Assembly (NCBI RefSeq): GCF_013408985.1
Contig: NZ_JACBZT010000001.1
Coordinates: 3,923,197 to 3,987,196 of the forward strand
From: Petropleomorpha daqingensis
GTDB lineage: Bacteria; Actinomycetota; Actinomycetes; Mycobacteriales; Geodermatophilaceae
Length of the DNA: 64,000 nt
Direction: 5' to 3'
A model generated the notes under the pieces. It was not told the DNA's origin. It did not search any database and saw only the letters and a program-made list of their open reading frames with translations. Shown here piece by piece: positions 25,980-34,118 of this stretch. Position numbers and translations under genes: made by a program. Each line of letters opens with the position of its first letter. Position 1 is the first letter of the stretch.

Positions 25980-27214
25980 CAGGTTCCGTTCGGGCGGAGG
26001 GCGCGCAGGACGGCGCGGGCGCAGCGCGCCCCGCTGGCCATCGCGCCCTGGATGGACGGGGTGTCGCGGTGATCGCCGCAGACGTACAGGCCCTCGCCGA
26101 GAGCGACCGGCCGGCGCAGCTGCAGCGGCGGCTCGGCCGCGGGCTGCGCGCCGGTGACGGTGACCGTGGTGAGGTGCTCGAGGTCGGTCGCTGCGACGCC
26201 GTGGGAGCGAGCGATCTCGTCGCGGACGTCGGATTCCCGTGTGGGCGCGAGCGTGGAACTCGACACCAGCGCCCGGCCGTCGGGGCTGTAGCGCGGCTGG
26301 GCATCGGTGAGGACGACGGTGTTCACCAGTCGTCCGCCCGGCTGCCCGAGCACGAGCAGCGGTGTCGGCCACGGTGAGGCGGGCAGCACGTGCACGTGGG
26401 TGGTGACCTGCCGCGGGGCGGCGGCCTCGACCCCCGGCAGGAGGGCTGCGGCCGTGGCCGGGTCGCTGGCGACGACGACGGCGTCGGCGCGCACCGCGCC
26501 GGCGTCCGCGGTGACCCGGTCGCCGGTGACCTCTGCGGCGCGCACTCCGAGGTGCAGCCGCTCCGCCGGCAACCGCGCCGCGAGCTGCTCGGGAACCGTC
26601 TGCATGCCTCCCGCCGGAAGCCCGATCGCGCCCCGGGCGAAGCTGCGCCACAGCAGGTCGAGATAGCGGCTGGAGGTCGCCAGCTCGGCCTCGAGCAGGA
26701 CGCCGGCGAGAAAGGGGCGGAAGAAGCGCTCGACGGCGGTCGACCCGATGCCGGCTCGGCGCAGCGCCGACTCGGCGGTGCGTTCGCGTGCGCCGAGCAG
26801 CCGACCGGCCGGTGCGTATGCCGCGCGCGCGGAGAACGCGGCGATCGCGGCCTTGTCCTTCAGCGACCCGATCGGTGCGGTCAGGGTGCCGGGGAGGGCA
26901 GTGGGCCGGCGGCGCGGGTCGACGACCCGGTGCACCCGGCCGTCGACCCGCACGAGTGCTCCCGGCTCGAAGTAGCCCAGTCGCAGAGCGGGTAGGTCGA
27001 GGTCGGCGATCCGGGGGTAGCCGGTGTTGAGCACCTGGAACCCGCGGTCCACCACGAAGCCGTCGACGACGTCCGTCGCCACCCGTCCGCCGACGTGCCG
27101 AGCCGCCTCGAGGAGGTGCACGTCGCAGCCGGCTGCGGACAGCCGGGTTGCGGCGGTCAGCCCGGCCAGGCCGGCGCCGACCACCACGACCTCGGCGCGC
27201 GGGGGGAGGGACAT
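25979..27214 (-). CDS. FAD-dependent amine oxidase/phytoene-desaturase-like protein
   Basis: A 411-residue flavoprotein with the dinucleotide motif VVVVGAGLAGLTAATRLSAAG at residues about 9-29, followed by the family's HVGGRVAT. The C-terminal YVCGDHRDTPSIQGAMASGARCA closes the FAD site as in phytoene desaturases and protoporphyrinogen oxidases. No carotenoid genes are near, so the substrate is unknown. ATG 27214 follows GGGAGGG-like bases weakly. It shares one base with the next gene's start (TGATG) and forms an operon with the peptidase E-like gene and lipB. Confidence 0.82.
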   Translation of the reverse strand: MSLPPRAEVVVVGAGLAGLTAATRLSAAGCDVHLLEAARHVGGRVATDVVDGFVVDRGFQVLNTGYPRIADLDLPALRLGYFEPGALVRVDGRVHRVVDPRRRPTALPGTLTAPIGSLKDKAAIAAFSARAAYAPAGRLLGARERTAESALRRAGIGSTAVERFFRPFLAGVLLEAELATSSRYLDLLWRSFARGAIGLPAGGMQTVPEQLAARLPAERLHLGVRAAEVTGDRVTADAGAVRADAVVVASDPATAAALLPGVEAAAPRQVTTHVHVLPASPWPTPLLVLGQPGGRLVNTVVLTDAQPRYSPDGRALVSSSTLAPTRESDVRDEIARSHGVAATDLEHLTTVTVTGAQPAAEPPLQLRRPVALGEGLYVCGDHRDTPSIQGAMASGARCARAVLRALRPNGT

Positions 27215-27334
27215 CGCCCACGAACCTAGGGCAGGTGGCGACCGCCGTCCTGGCGGGTGGCGACCCCGTGGACAGCAGTGCGGCCTGTGGACAACCGGAG
27301 CGGTGAACCGGCCGGTCCGCCTACCGTCCGCCGC

Positions 27335-28879
27335 ATGCCCGATCCCGCTCCGCCGGTGGTGCCCGGCTACACGCTGCAGGAGCTGCTGGGGCGCGGCGGC
27401 TCGGGCGAGGTGTGGCGGGCGGTCCCCCGTGGCGGGGGAGCGCCGGTCGCGGTGAAGGTGCTGGTCGCCGGCGATCCGGAGCGGCAGGCCCGCGAGGCGG
27501 CACTGCTCGGCGAGCTCGACCACCCGCACCTGGTGCGGCTGCGCGACGTCGTCCACCAGCCGCGCCGTGGCGGTGAGGCCCGGGTCGCGCTCGTGCTCGA
27601 CCTGCTGCCCGGCGGCAGCCTCGCCGCGCTGCTCGCCCGCCGCGGCCGGCTGCGGCCCGGGGAGGTGGTGACGGCGATCGCGCCGGTCGCCGCGGCGCTG
27701 GAGCACGCGCACCAGCGCGGGGTCGTCCACGGCGACCTCTCGCCCGGCAACGTCGTGTTCACCGCCGAGGGGCGGCCGGTGCTCACCGATCTCGGCGTCG
27801 CCCGGGTGCTCGGCGAGGCGGCCGCCCGCGAGGTGACCCCGGCCTACGTCGACCCGACTGTCGCCCGCGGCGGCGCGCCCGGGCCGGCGTCCGACGTGTT
27901 CGGGGTCGCGGCGGCGGCCTTCCACGCGCTGACCGGGATCGCGCCGTGGAACGCGGCCGGGCCGGCCGAGACCCTGGCCGTCGCCGCAGCCGGGGTGCTG
28001 CCCGATCTCGCCGAGCTCGCCCCGGGAGCGCCGGCCGAGCTGGTCGCCGTGATCGCCCGCGGGCTGGCCGCCGATCCGCACGAGCGCGGTTCGGCCGGGG
28101 CGTTCGCGCTCGACCTGCGGCACGCCTGCCGTCCGGAGCCGGTCCGGCTGCCGGTCGCGGGCGTGCCCGACGAGGAGCTCGGCCGCACCGGCCGCGGCCC
28201 GCGCACCGAGCTCACCCACCAGGTGCCCGGCCGGCGCCGTCCCGAGCCGGAGCCGGTGGAGGAGGAGCGCCGGGCGTGGGTCGTGCCGGTGCTGCGCCGC
28301 GCCGGGGCGGTGGTGGCGGTGGTCGCCGTCCTGGCCGCGGCGGTGTGGGCGGGCAGCCGCTGGGGGGCGACGGGCGACTCGCGGCCCGCCGCGGCGTCCC
28401 GGTCCGTGCCCGCGCCGACCTCCACGGCCGCGCCGTCCGTGCCGGCCGGCGCCTCGCCGCCGTCCGAACCTCTGCTCGCCACCCCGGACGGGCCGGACGA
28501 CTGGTTGCCCCTGGTCGAGGAGCTCTACCGGCGGCGCGCCGAGGCGTTCACCAGCGCCTCGGCGCGGCTGCTGACCGGTGTCTACAGCGACGGTAGCGAT
28601 CGGCTCGTCGCCGACACCGACTTCGTCGAAGGCCTGGCGGCGGCGGGAGAGGTGCTGCGCGGGTACGCCCCGTCGGTCGTGCGGGTCAGCGCGGCGGGGG
28701 TGACCGGGGACCGCGCGGAGCTGGAGGTGATCGACAGCGTGCCGGCGTACGAGGTGGCGCCGTCGGCGGGCGGCCCGGCGGTGCGCTCGGAGCCGGGACG
28801 GGGAGAGGCGACCGTGCACATGGTGCTGCGCCGGTCCGCTGACGGCTGGCGGATCGAGTCGGCCCAGCGGGTCAGCTGA
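27335..28879 (+). CDS. Membrane serine/threonine protein kinase
   Basis: A 514-residue Hanks-type kinase. The glycine loop is LGRGGSGEVW, the ATP lysine K41 is in VAVKVL, the catalytic loop is HGDLSPGN (D134), and the metal-binding motif is DLG (D152). The usual HRD arginine is Gly, making it a non-RD kinase that may not need activation-loop phosphorylation. A linker leads to one membrane helix (about 325-345), and the external region of about 165 residues lacks PASTA repeats. It has a Pro/Ser-rich stalk then a small SnoaL/NTF2-like-looking domain. ATG 27335 is the first start fitting the kinase N-terminus. Its stop overlaps the convergent gene by 8 bp. Confidence 0.9.
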   Translation: MPDPAPPVVPGYTLQELLGRGGSGEVWRAVPRGGGAPVAVKVLVAGDPERQAREAALLGELDHPHLVRLRDVVHQPRRGGEARVALVLDLLPGGSLAALLARRGRLRPGEVVTAIAPVAAALEHAHQRGVVHGDLSPGNVVFTAEGRPVLTDLGVARVLGEAAAREVTPAYVDPTVARGGAPGPASDVFGVAAAAFHALTGIAPWNAAGPAETLAVAAAGVLPDLAELAPGAPAELVAVIARGLAADPHERGSAGAFALDLRHACRPEPVRLPVAGVPDEELGRTGRGPRTELTHQVPGRRRPEPEPVEEERRAWVVPVLRRAGAVVAVVAVLAAAVWAGSRWGATGDSRPAAASRSVPAPTSTAAPSVPAGASPPSEPLLATPDGPDDWLPLVEELYRRRAEAFTSASARLLTGVYSDGSDRLVADTDFVEGLAAAGEVLRGYAPSVVRVSAAGVTGDRAELEVIDSVPAYEVAPSAGGPAVRSEPGRGEATVHMVLRRSADGWRIESAQRVS

Positions 28880-29387
28880 TGACGCTGCCCCAGCCGCCGT
28901 AGCTGCCGCCGTGCGGCCCGGCCAGGGCGGCCAGCCGCAGCACGTGCCGGTCGAACGCGGCGGTCAGCGGCGGTTCCTCGGTGCGGACGGCGACCTGCCA
29001 GCCGACGTCCCCGTCGTAGGCCCGTCCGTCCACGGCCTCCGGTGCGGTTGCCGCCTCGCCGTGGGCGAGCGCATCGTCGGCGAACGCCTGGGCCGCGCTC
29101 CGGTCGGCAAAGCCGAAGTACTGGTCGACCCGACCGGTGTCCGGGGCGGGCGGCTCGTCGTACTCACCGTTCGCGTAGCGGATCCGCTGGTTGAGGTTGG
29201 CCAGGGCGAGCCGCAGCTCGGCCGGGCCGGCGTCCGCCGCCAGCTGACCGGGGTCGCGCAGGTGGCGGACCAGCGCTTCGATCAGGTGCGGGTCGAGCTC
29301 GCCGATGAGCATGTGGCCCTCGAGCACCGCCGCGATCCCGATGAGCGCTGCGGCGTCCTCGTGGCGCAGTGGACGTGGGTCGGCCAT
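28872..29387 (-). CDS. Conserved protein with RraB-like C-terminal domain
   Basis: A 171-residue protein. The first 85 residues are helical (LRHEDAAALIGIAAVLEGHMLIGELDP, in part), and the second half (FGFADRSAAQAFADDALAHG, then DVGWQVAVRTEEPPLTAAFDRHV, ending YGGWGS) resembles the RraB fold, found in a regulator of RNase E and in many orphan proteins. This is pattern-based. Two bases separate its ATG (29387) from the stop of the TIGR01777 gene, so they are probably co-translated. It overlaps the convergent kinase by 8 bp. Confidence 0.65.
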   Translation of the reverse strand: MADPRPLRHEDAAALIGIAAVLEGHMLIGELDPHLIEALVRHLRDPGQLAADAGPAELRLALANLNQRIRYANGEYDEPPAPDTGRVDQYFGFADRSAAQAFADDALAHGEAATAPEAVDGRAYDGDVGWQVAVRTEEPPLTAAFDRHVLRLAALAGPHGGSYGGWGSVIS

Positions 29388-29389
29388 CG

Positions 29390-30298
29390 TCAGCGGCGGG
29401 ACAGCGCCGCGCGCAGGGCGCCGTCGAGGTCGGGGTGCGCGAAGGTGAACCCCGAGTCGAGCAGCTTCCGCGGCACCGCCCGACGGCCACCCAGGATGCT
29501 CGAGCGGGCGAACTCGCCGAGCGCGAGCGACAGGGCGAACCCCGGGACCGGCAGCGGGGTGGGCCGGTGCAGCACCTGGCCGAGCGTGCGGGTGAACTCG
29601 GCGTTGGTCACCGGGTTCGGCGCGGTCAGGTTGACCGGGCCGGAGACCTCGGAGCCGAGCAGGTGGACGATCGCCTCGACCTCGTCGGTCAGGCTGATCC
29701 AGGGCCAGTACTGCTGCCCGGAGCCGACGCGGCCGCCCAGGCCCAGCCGGAACACCAGACCGAGGATGCGGACCAGCGGCGCGCCCGGGCCCAGCACCAG
29801 GCCGGTGCGCAGGTTGACGACGCGGACGCCGGCCTCCGCGGCCGGCGCTGTCGCGGCCTCCCACCGCACGCAGAGCCGCGCGAGGAAGGAGTCGCCCGGG
29901 CCGTCGTCCTCGGTGACCTGCCGGTCGCCGAGGTCGGGGTAGTAGTCGATGCCCGAGCCGGAGACCAGCACCCGCCGGCGGCCGAGGTCGTCGGCCGCGG
30001 CGGCGGCCAGTGCCTCGCTGATCGTGGTGGTGCCGTCGACCCGGCTGGCCAGCAGCCGCTGCCGGTAGCCCTCGGTCCACGGGCGTGGGCGGATCGGTTC
30101 CCCGGCCAGGTGGACGACGGCGTCGACGTCGGCGAGCAGCGCCGGGTCGATCCGCCGGTGCTCGGGGGCCCAGCGGTGCTCCTCCGCGGCGCGCGGCGTC
30201 CGGCGGACCAGGCGCAGCACCTCGTGCCCGTCGGCCTGCAACCGCGGGACGAGCGTCCTGCCGATCAGCCCCGACGCGCCGGTGACCGCGATCTTCAC
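29390..30298 (-). CDS. TIGR01777-family NAD-dependent epimerase/dehydratase
   Basis: A 302-residue extended short-chain dehydrogenase of the TIGR01777 (SulA-like/YfcH) family. The NAD(P) loop MKIAVTGASGLIGRTLVPRL starts at residue 1. GSGIDYYPDLGD replaces the usual YxxxK region as in this family, followed by LRTGLVLGPGA. The function is unknown. ATG 30298 is clear. It lies downstream of the E2 gene on the same strand, beyond a strong terminator, the same order as Rv2215-Rv2216 in M. tuberculosis. Confidence 0.9.
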   Translation of the reverse strand: MKIAVTGASGLIGRTLVPRLQADGHEVLRLVRRTPRAAEEHRWAPEHRRIDPALLADVDAVVHLAGEPIRPRPWTEGYRQRLLASRVDGTTTISEALAAAAADDLGRRRVLVSGSGIDYYPDLGDRQVTEDDGPGDSFLARLCVRWEAATAPAAEAGVRVVNLRTGLVLGPGAPLVRILGLVFRLGLGGRVGSGQQYWPWISLTDEVEAIVHLLGSEVSGPVNLTAPNPVTNAEFTRTLGQVLHRPTPLPVPGFALSLALGEFARSSILGGRRAVPRKLLDSGFTFAHPDLDGALRAALSRR

Positions 30299-30333
30299 GC
30301 TGGTTCCTTCTCCTCCCGGACCCCCTGCGGACG

Positions 30334-30369
30334 CGACGGGGCCCCGGCAATCCTGCCGGGGCCCCGTCG
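30334..30369. terminator. Hairpin terminator downstream of sucB
   Basis: A perfect 16-bp stem (30334-30349 with 30354-30369) closes an ATCC loop, eight bases beyond the E2 stop. The TIGR01777 gene downstream starts at 30298 and so needs readthrough or its own promoter within the 35-bp remainder. Confidence 0.75.
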
Positions 30370-30376
30370 GAGTTGT

Positions 30377-32221
30377 TCAGCCCAGGCCGAGGTCGCCCTC
30401 GAACTGACCGGCCTCCAGCCGCTCGCGGACCGTGGTGAGGAACCGCGCGGCGTCGGCCCCGTCGACGATCCGGTGGTCGTAGGTGAGGGCCAGGTAGACC
30501 ATCGACCGGATCGCGATGACCTCGCCGAGGTCGGGGTCGGAGACGACCACCGGCCGCTTCACCACCGAGCCGGTGCCCAGGATCGCGACCTGCGGCTGGT
30601 TGATGATCGGCGTGTCGAACAGCGCACCGCGGCTGCCGGTGTTGGTCAGCGTGAACGTGCCGCCGCCCAGCTCGTCCGGGGTCACCTTGTTCGTCCGGGT
30701 CCGCTCCGCCAGGTCGGCGATCTTGCGGGCGAGCCCGCCGATCGACAGGTCGCCGGCGTCGTGGATGACCGGGACCAGCAGGCCCCGCTCGGTGTCGACG
30801 GCGACGCCGAGGTTCTCGACGTCGTGGTAGGTGACCGTGCCGGCCTCGAGGTCGATCGAGGAGTTCACGGCCGGGTGGGCCTTGAGCGCCTCGATCGCCG
30901 CCTTCGCGAAGAACGGCAGGAACGAGAGCTTGACGCCCTCGCGGGTCTCGAAGTCCCGCTTCGCCCGGTTGCGCAGCGCGGCGATGCGGGTGATGTCGGC
31001 CTCGACCACGGTGGTCAGCTGCGCGCTGACTGCCAGCGACTCGACCATCCGGCGGGCGATGACCGTCCGCAGGCGGGACAGCTTCTCGGTGCGGCCGCGC
31101 AGCGAGGTGTCCGGCTGGGCAGCAGGGGACGGCGTGCGGGTCGCCGCCGACGCGGCCGGCGCGGCGGCGGGGGCCTTCGCCTGCTCGGCCGCGGCCAGGA
31201 CGTCCTGCTTGCGGATCCGCCCGCCGACGCCGGAGCCCTCGACGCTGCCCAGGTCGACGCCGTGCTCGGCGGCCAGCCGGCGCACCAGCGGCGTGACGTA
31301 GGTGCCGCTGCCGTCACCGCCGCCGCCGGACGGCGCCGCGGCGGGAGCGGGAGCCTGCGCCTGGGGCTGTGGCTCGGGCGAGCGCTGCGGTTCGGGGGCC
31401 TGCGCCGGCTCCGGAGCCGGGGCCGGGCGCTCCTCCTGCTGCGGCGGTGCCGCCTGCTGCTGCGGTGCCGCCTGCTGCTGGGGCGCGGGCGCCTCCTGCT
31501 GCGGCGCGGGCGCCGGGGCGGCCGACTCGCCGCCGCCCGCTGCGCCGCTGCCGATGACCGCGAGCTGCGCGCCGACCTCGACGGTCTCGTCCTCGCCGAC
31601 CGTGATCTCGAGCAGCGTGCCGGAGGCCGGCGACGGGATCTCGGTGTCGACCTTGTCGGTGGAGACCTCGAGCAGCGGCTCGTCGGCGCTGACCTCGTCG
31701 CCGACGGCCTTCAGCCAGCGGGTGACCGTGCCCTCGGTGACGCTCTCGCCCAGGGCCGGCATGGTGACCGGCGTGCCCTGCGCGGCACCGCCGCCACCGC
31801 CACCGCCGCCCGACGGGGCGGCCTCGGCGGGCTGCTCACCGGCCTGCGCGGCCGGGGTGGCGGGCAGCTCCTCGTCCTCGGCGGACTGCGGCTCGGCCTG
31901 CGGCGCTTCCTGCGCCGGGGCCTCCTGAGCCGGCGCCTCCTGGGCCGGTGCCTCCTGCGCCGGGGCGGACCCGCCGCCGGCGCCGTCCCCACCGATGACG
32001 GCGAGCTCGGCGCCGACCTCCACGGTCTCGTCCTCGGCGACGAGGATCTTGGTGAGCACGCCTGCGGCGGGGGAGGGGATCTCGGTGTCGACCTTGTCGG
32101 TGGACACCTCGAGGAGGGGCTCGTCGGCCTCGACCTGCTCACCCTCCTGCTTGAGCCAGCGGGTGACCGTGCCCTCGGTGACGCTCTCGCCCAGGGCGGG
32201 CATGGTGACGGACGTCGGCAT
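30377..32221 (-). CDS. sucB: Dihydrolipoamide acyltransferase (E2) of a 2-oxoacid dehydrogenase complex
   Basis: A 614-residue E2 core subunit. Two nearly identical lipoyl domains carry the lipoylated Lys in [15 protein letters not shown], at about residues 43 and 173. Long Ala/Pro/Gln-rich linkers, including four APAQE units, are flexible arms. The peripheral-subunit-binding domain is [22 protein letters not shown]. The catalytic domain has the active-site HRIVDGAD. In actinobacteria this protein (DlaT/SucB) serves the pyruvate dehydrogenase and probably the 2-oxoglutarate complex, so the named substrate is uncertain. ATG 32221 follows AGGAGCACTGCCTCG weakly. E3 lies 48 bp upstream on the same strand; LipA and LipB supply the cofactor. 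Confidence 0.95.
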   Translation of the reverse strand: MPTSVTMPALGESVTEGTVTRWLKQEGEQVEADEPLLEVSTDKVDTEIPSPAAGVLTKILVAEDETVEVGAELAVIGGDGAGGGSAPAQEAPAQEAPAQEAPAQEAPQAEPQSAEDEELPATPAAQAGEQPAEAAPSGGGGGGGGAAQGTPVTMPALGESVTEGTVTRWLKAVGDEVSADEPLLEVSTDKVDTEIPSPASGTLLEITVGEDETVEVGAQLAVIGSGAAGGGESAAPAPAPQQEAPAPQQQAAPQQQAAPPQQEERPAPAPEPAQAPEPQRSPEPQPQAQAPAPAAAPSGGGGDGSGTYVTPLVRRLAAEHGVDLGSVEGSGVGGRIRKQDVLAAAEQAKAPAAAPAASAATRTPSPAAQPDTSLRGRTEKLSRLRTVIARRMVESLAVSAQLTTVVEADITRIAALRNRAKRDFETREGVKLSFLPFFAKAAIEALKAHPAVNSSIDLEAGTVTYHDVENLGVAVDTERGLLVPVIHDAGDLSIGGLARKIADLAERTRTNKVTPDELGGGTFTLTNTGSRGALFDTPIINQPQVAILGTGSVVKRPVVVSDPDLGEVIAIRSMVYLALTYDHRIVDGADAARFLTTVRERLEAGQFEGDLGLG

Positions 32222-32269
32222 CGAGGCAGTGCTCCTTCTGGCGCTGTGTGCGGTTGTCGGGTGGGTGGA

Positions 32270-33649
32270 TCAGCTGTGCGCGTGCAGCGGCTTGCTGGCC
32301 AGCGCGAGGTGCGCCTCGCCGACCGCCTCGCTCTGCGTGGGGTGCGGGTGGATCAGGGTGGCGACCTCGTCGGGCAGCGCCTCCCAGTTGTAGATCAGCT
32401 GGGCCTCGGCGATGAGCTCCCCGACGCGGCTGCCGACGATGTGCACGCCGACGACCGGGCCGTCGGGGGCCTGGACGAGCTTCACCGCGCCGGCGGTCTT
32501 GAGGATCTGGCTGCGGCCGTTGCCGGCGAGGTCGTAGGTCAGCGTCGTCACCTCGCCGTGCTTCTCGCGGGCCTGGGCCTCGGTCAACCCGACGGAGGCG
32601 ACCTCTGGGTCGGAGTAGGTGATCCGCGGGACGCCGGCGTAGTCGATCGGGCGGACCTCCAGCCCGGCCAGCCGCTCGGCGACGAGGATGCCCTCGGCGA
32701 AGCCGACGTGGGCCAGCTGCAGGGTCGGGATGAGGTCGCCGACCGCGGAGATCGTCGGCACGGTCGTCCGGCAGTACTCGTCGACCAGGACGAAGCCGCG
32801 CTCGGTGGTGACGCCGGCCTCCTCGTAGCCGAGGCCCTCGCTCACCGGGCCGCGGCCGACGGCGACGAGCAGGAGCTCGGCCTCCAGCGCCTTGCCGTTC
32901 TCCAGCTCGACGCGGACGCCGTCGTCCGTCGTCTGCACCTTCGTGACCTTGGCGCCCAGCTCGAAGCCGACCTTGCGCCGGCGGAACGCGCGCTCCAGCA
33001 GCTTGGAGGAGGCCTCGTCCTCCAGCGGGACGAGGTGCGGCAGCGCCTCGACGATCGTGACGTCGACGCCGAAGGAGGTCCACGCGCTGGCGAACTCGCA
33101 GCCGATGACGCCGCCGCCCAGGACGATCGCCGAGGCCGGCACGCGGTCCAGGCGCAGCGCGTGGTCGCTGGTGATCACCTTCGTGCCGTCGATCTCGACG
33201 CCCGGCAGCGTGCGGGCGTAGGAGCCGGTGGCCAGCAGCACGTGCCGGCCCTCGTAGGTCTGGTCGCCGACCGCGACGGCGGTGGGGGAGACCAGCCGGC
33301 CCTCGCCCTCGACGTAGGTGATGCCGCGGCTCTTGATCAGGCCCTGCAGGCCCTTGTAGAGCCGGCTGACGACGCCGTCCTTGTAGGCGTTGACGCCGTC
33401 CATGTCGATGCCGGCCAGGGTGGTCTTGACGCCGAACTGCTCACCCTCGCGGGCGGCGTCGGCGATCTCGCCGCTGTGCAGCAGCGCCTTGGTCGGGATG
33501 CAGCCGCGGTGCAGGCAGGTACCGCCGAGCTTGTCCTTCTCGACGAGGACGACCGACAGCCCGAGCTCCGCCGCCCGCAGTGCCGCCGCGTAGCCACCGG
33601 AGCCGCCACCGAGGATGACCAGATCGGCGGGGGAGCTGGGAGCGGTCAC
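32270..33649 (-). CDS. lpdA: Dihydrolipoyl dehydrogenase (E3)
   Basis: A 459-residue flavoprotein disulfide oxidoreductase that reoxidises lipoyl groups, passing electrons through FAD to NAD. The FAD loop is ILGGGSGGYAAALRA, the redox-active disulfide is GGTCLHRGCIPTK, the NAD loop is VLGGGVIGCEFA, and the C-terminal acid-base pair is in HPHPTQSE. GTG 33649 (VTAPSSPAD) was preferred to an upstream start because an AGGATGTGGGC region precedes it and the extension is not family-like. It probably forms an operon with sucB. Confidence 0.95.
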   Translation of the reverse strand: MTAPSSPADLVILGGGSGGYAAALRAAELGLSVVLVEKDKLGGTCLHRGCIPTKALLHSGEIADAAREGEQFGVKTTLAGIDMDGVNAYKDGVVSRLYKGLQGLIKSRGITYVEGEGRLVSPTAVAVGDQTYEGRHVLLATGSYARTLPGVEIDGTKVITSDHALRLDRVPASAIVLGGGVIGCEFASAWTSFGVDVTIVEALPHLVPLEDEASSKLLERAFRRRKVGFELGAKVTKVQTTDDGVRVELENGKALEAELLLVAVGRGPVSEGLGYEEAGVTTERGFVLVDEYCRTTVPTISAVGDLIPTLQLAHVGFAEGILVAERLAGLEVRPIDYAGVPRITYSDPEVASVGLTEAQAREKHGEVTTLTYDLAGNGRSQILKTAGAVKLVQAPDGPVVGVHIVGSRVGELIAEAQLIYNWEALPDEVATLIHPHPTQSEAVGEAHLALASKPLHAHS

Positions 33650-33748
33650 GCCCACATCCTGCCACCAAGGGAACGGCGCAGCCCGACGCACCGTTGATCA
33701 CCGGGAGCGTCGCGGCGGGGGCCGCGACCGCAGACGACGGGAGAGGGC

Positions 33749-34090
33749 ATGGGGCTGCTCGACCGGTTGCGCGGCCGGGGACCCGGTGGCTCGGGCCGCC
33801 GGAGCACGCTCGACCGCGGCTCGCACCGCACCGACCTCGCCCACCTGGAGCAGTTCGTGGCCAGCCGGCGCGGGGTCGAGGGGTACGTCGAGCCGCGGAC
33901 GGCGGTCACCGAGACCACGATCGTGCTGGTCGCCGCCGACGGGGAGTGGACCCGCCGCCGCATCGACGGCCCGGACGTCGCCCGCCGGCTGTCCAAGGAC
34001 CTCGCGATCCCCGTCTACGACGCCCAGGTCACCGGTTACCCCCAGCGCATGCGCGACTGGAGCGCGAAGCAGACCGACAAGCTCGAATAG
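33749..34090 (+). CDS. Conserved actinobacterial hypothetical protein
   Basis: A 113-residue soluble protein of no known function. It has a basic, Gly-rich N-terminus and a compact second half: TTIVLVAADGEWTRRRIDGPDVARRLSKDLAIPVYDAQVTGYPQRM in order, though in one domain. GGGAGAGGGC precedes ATG 33749. No cysteines, signal peptide or membrane segment are seen. It is divergent from lpdA, and the TTTATCGCGATAAA palindrome begins directly after its stop. Confidence 0.7.
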   Translation: MGLLDRLRGRGPGGSGRRSTLDRGSHRTDLAHLEQFVASRRGVEGYVEPRTAVTETTIVLVAADGEWTRRRIDGPDVARRLSKDLAIPVYDAQVTGYPQRMRDWSAKQTDKLE

Positions 34091-34116
34091 CTGCGCTTTA
34101 TCGCGATAAAGCGCAG
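34091..34116. repeat. TTTATCGCGATAAA palindrome between convergent genes
   Basis: A perfect 26-bp palindrome with the same 18-bp core as at 14217-14234 (GCTTTATCGCGATAAAGC) but different outer bases (CTGC instead of GCGT). It fills most of the 28-bp gap between the hypothetical gene and pepA. Confidence 0.85.
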
Positions 34117-34118
34117 GG

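Noticed and set aside
29369-33697. A 1442-codon open frame on the plus strand
   Set aside because: It runs antisense to the TIGR01777, sucB and lpdA genes, is made of Val/Gly/Arg/Asp-rich low-complexity sequence, and has no domain. It is a by-product of third-position GC bias.
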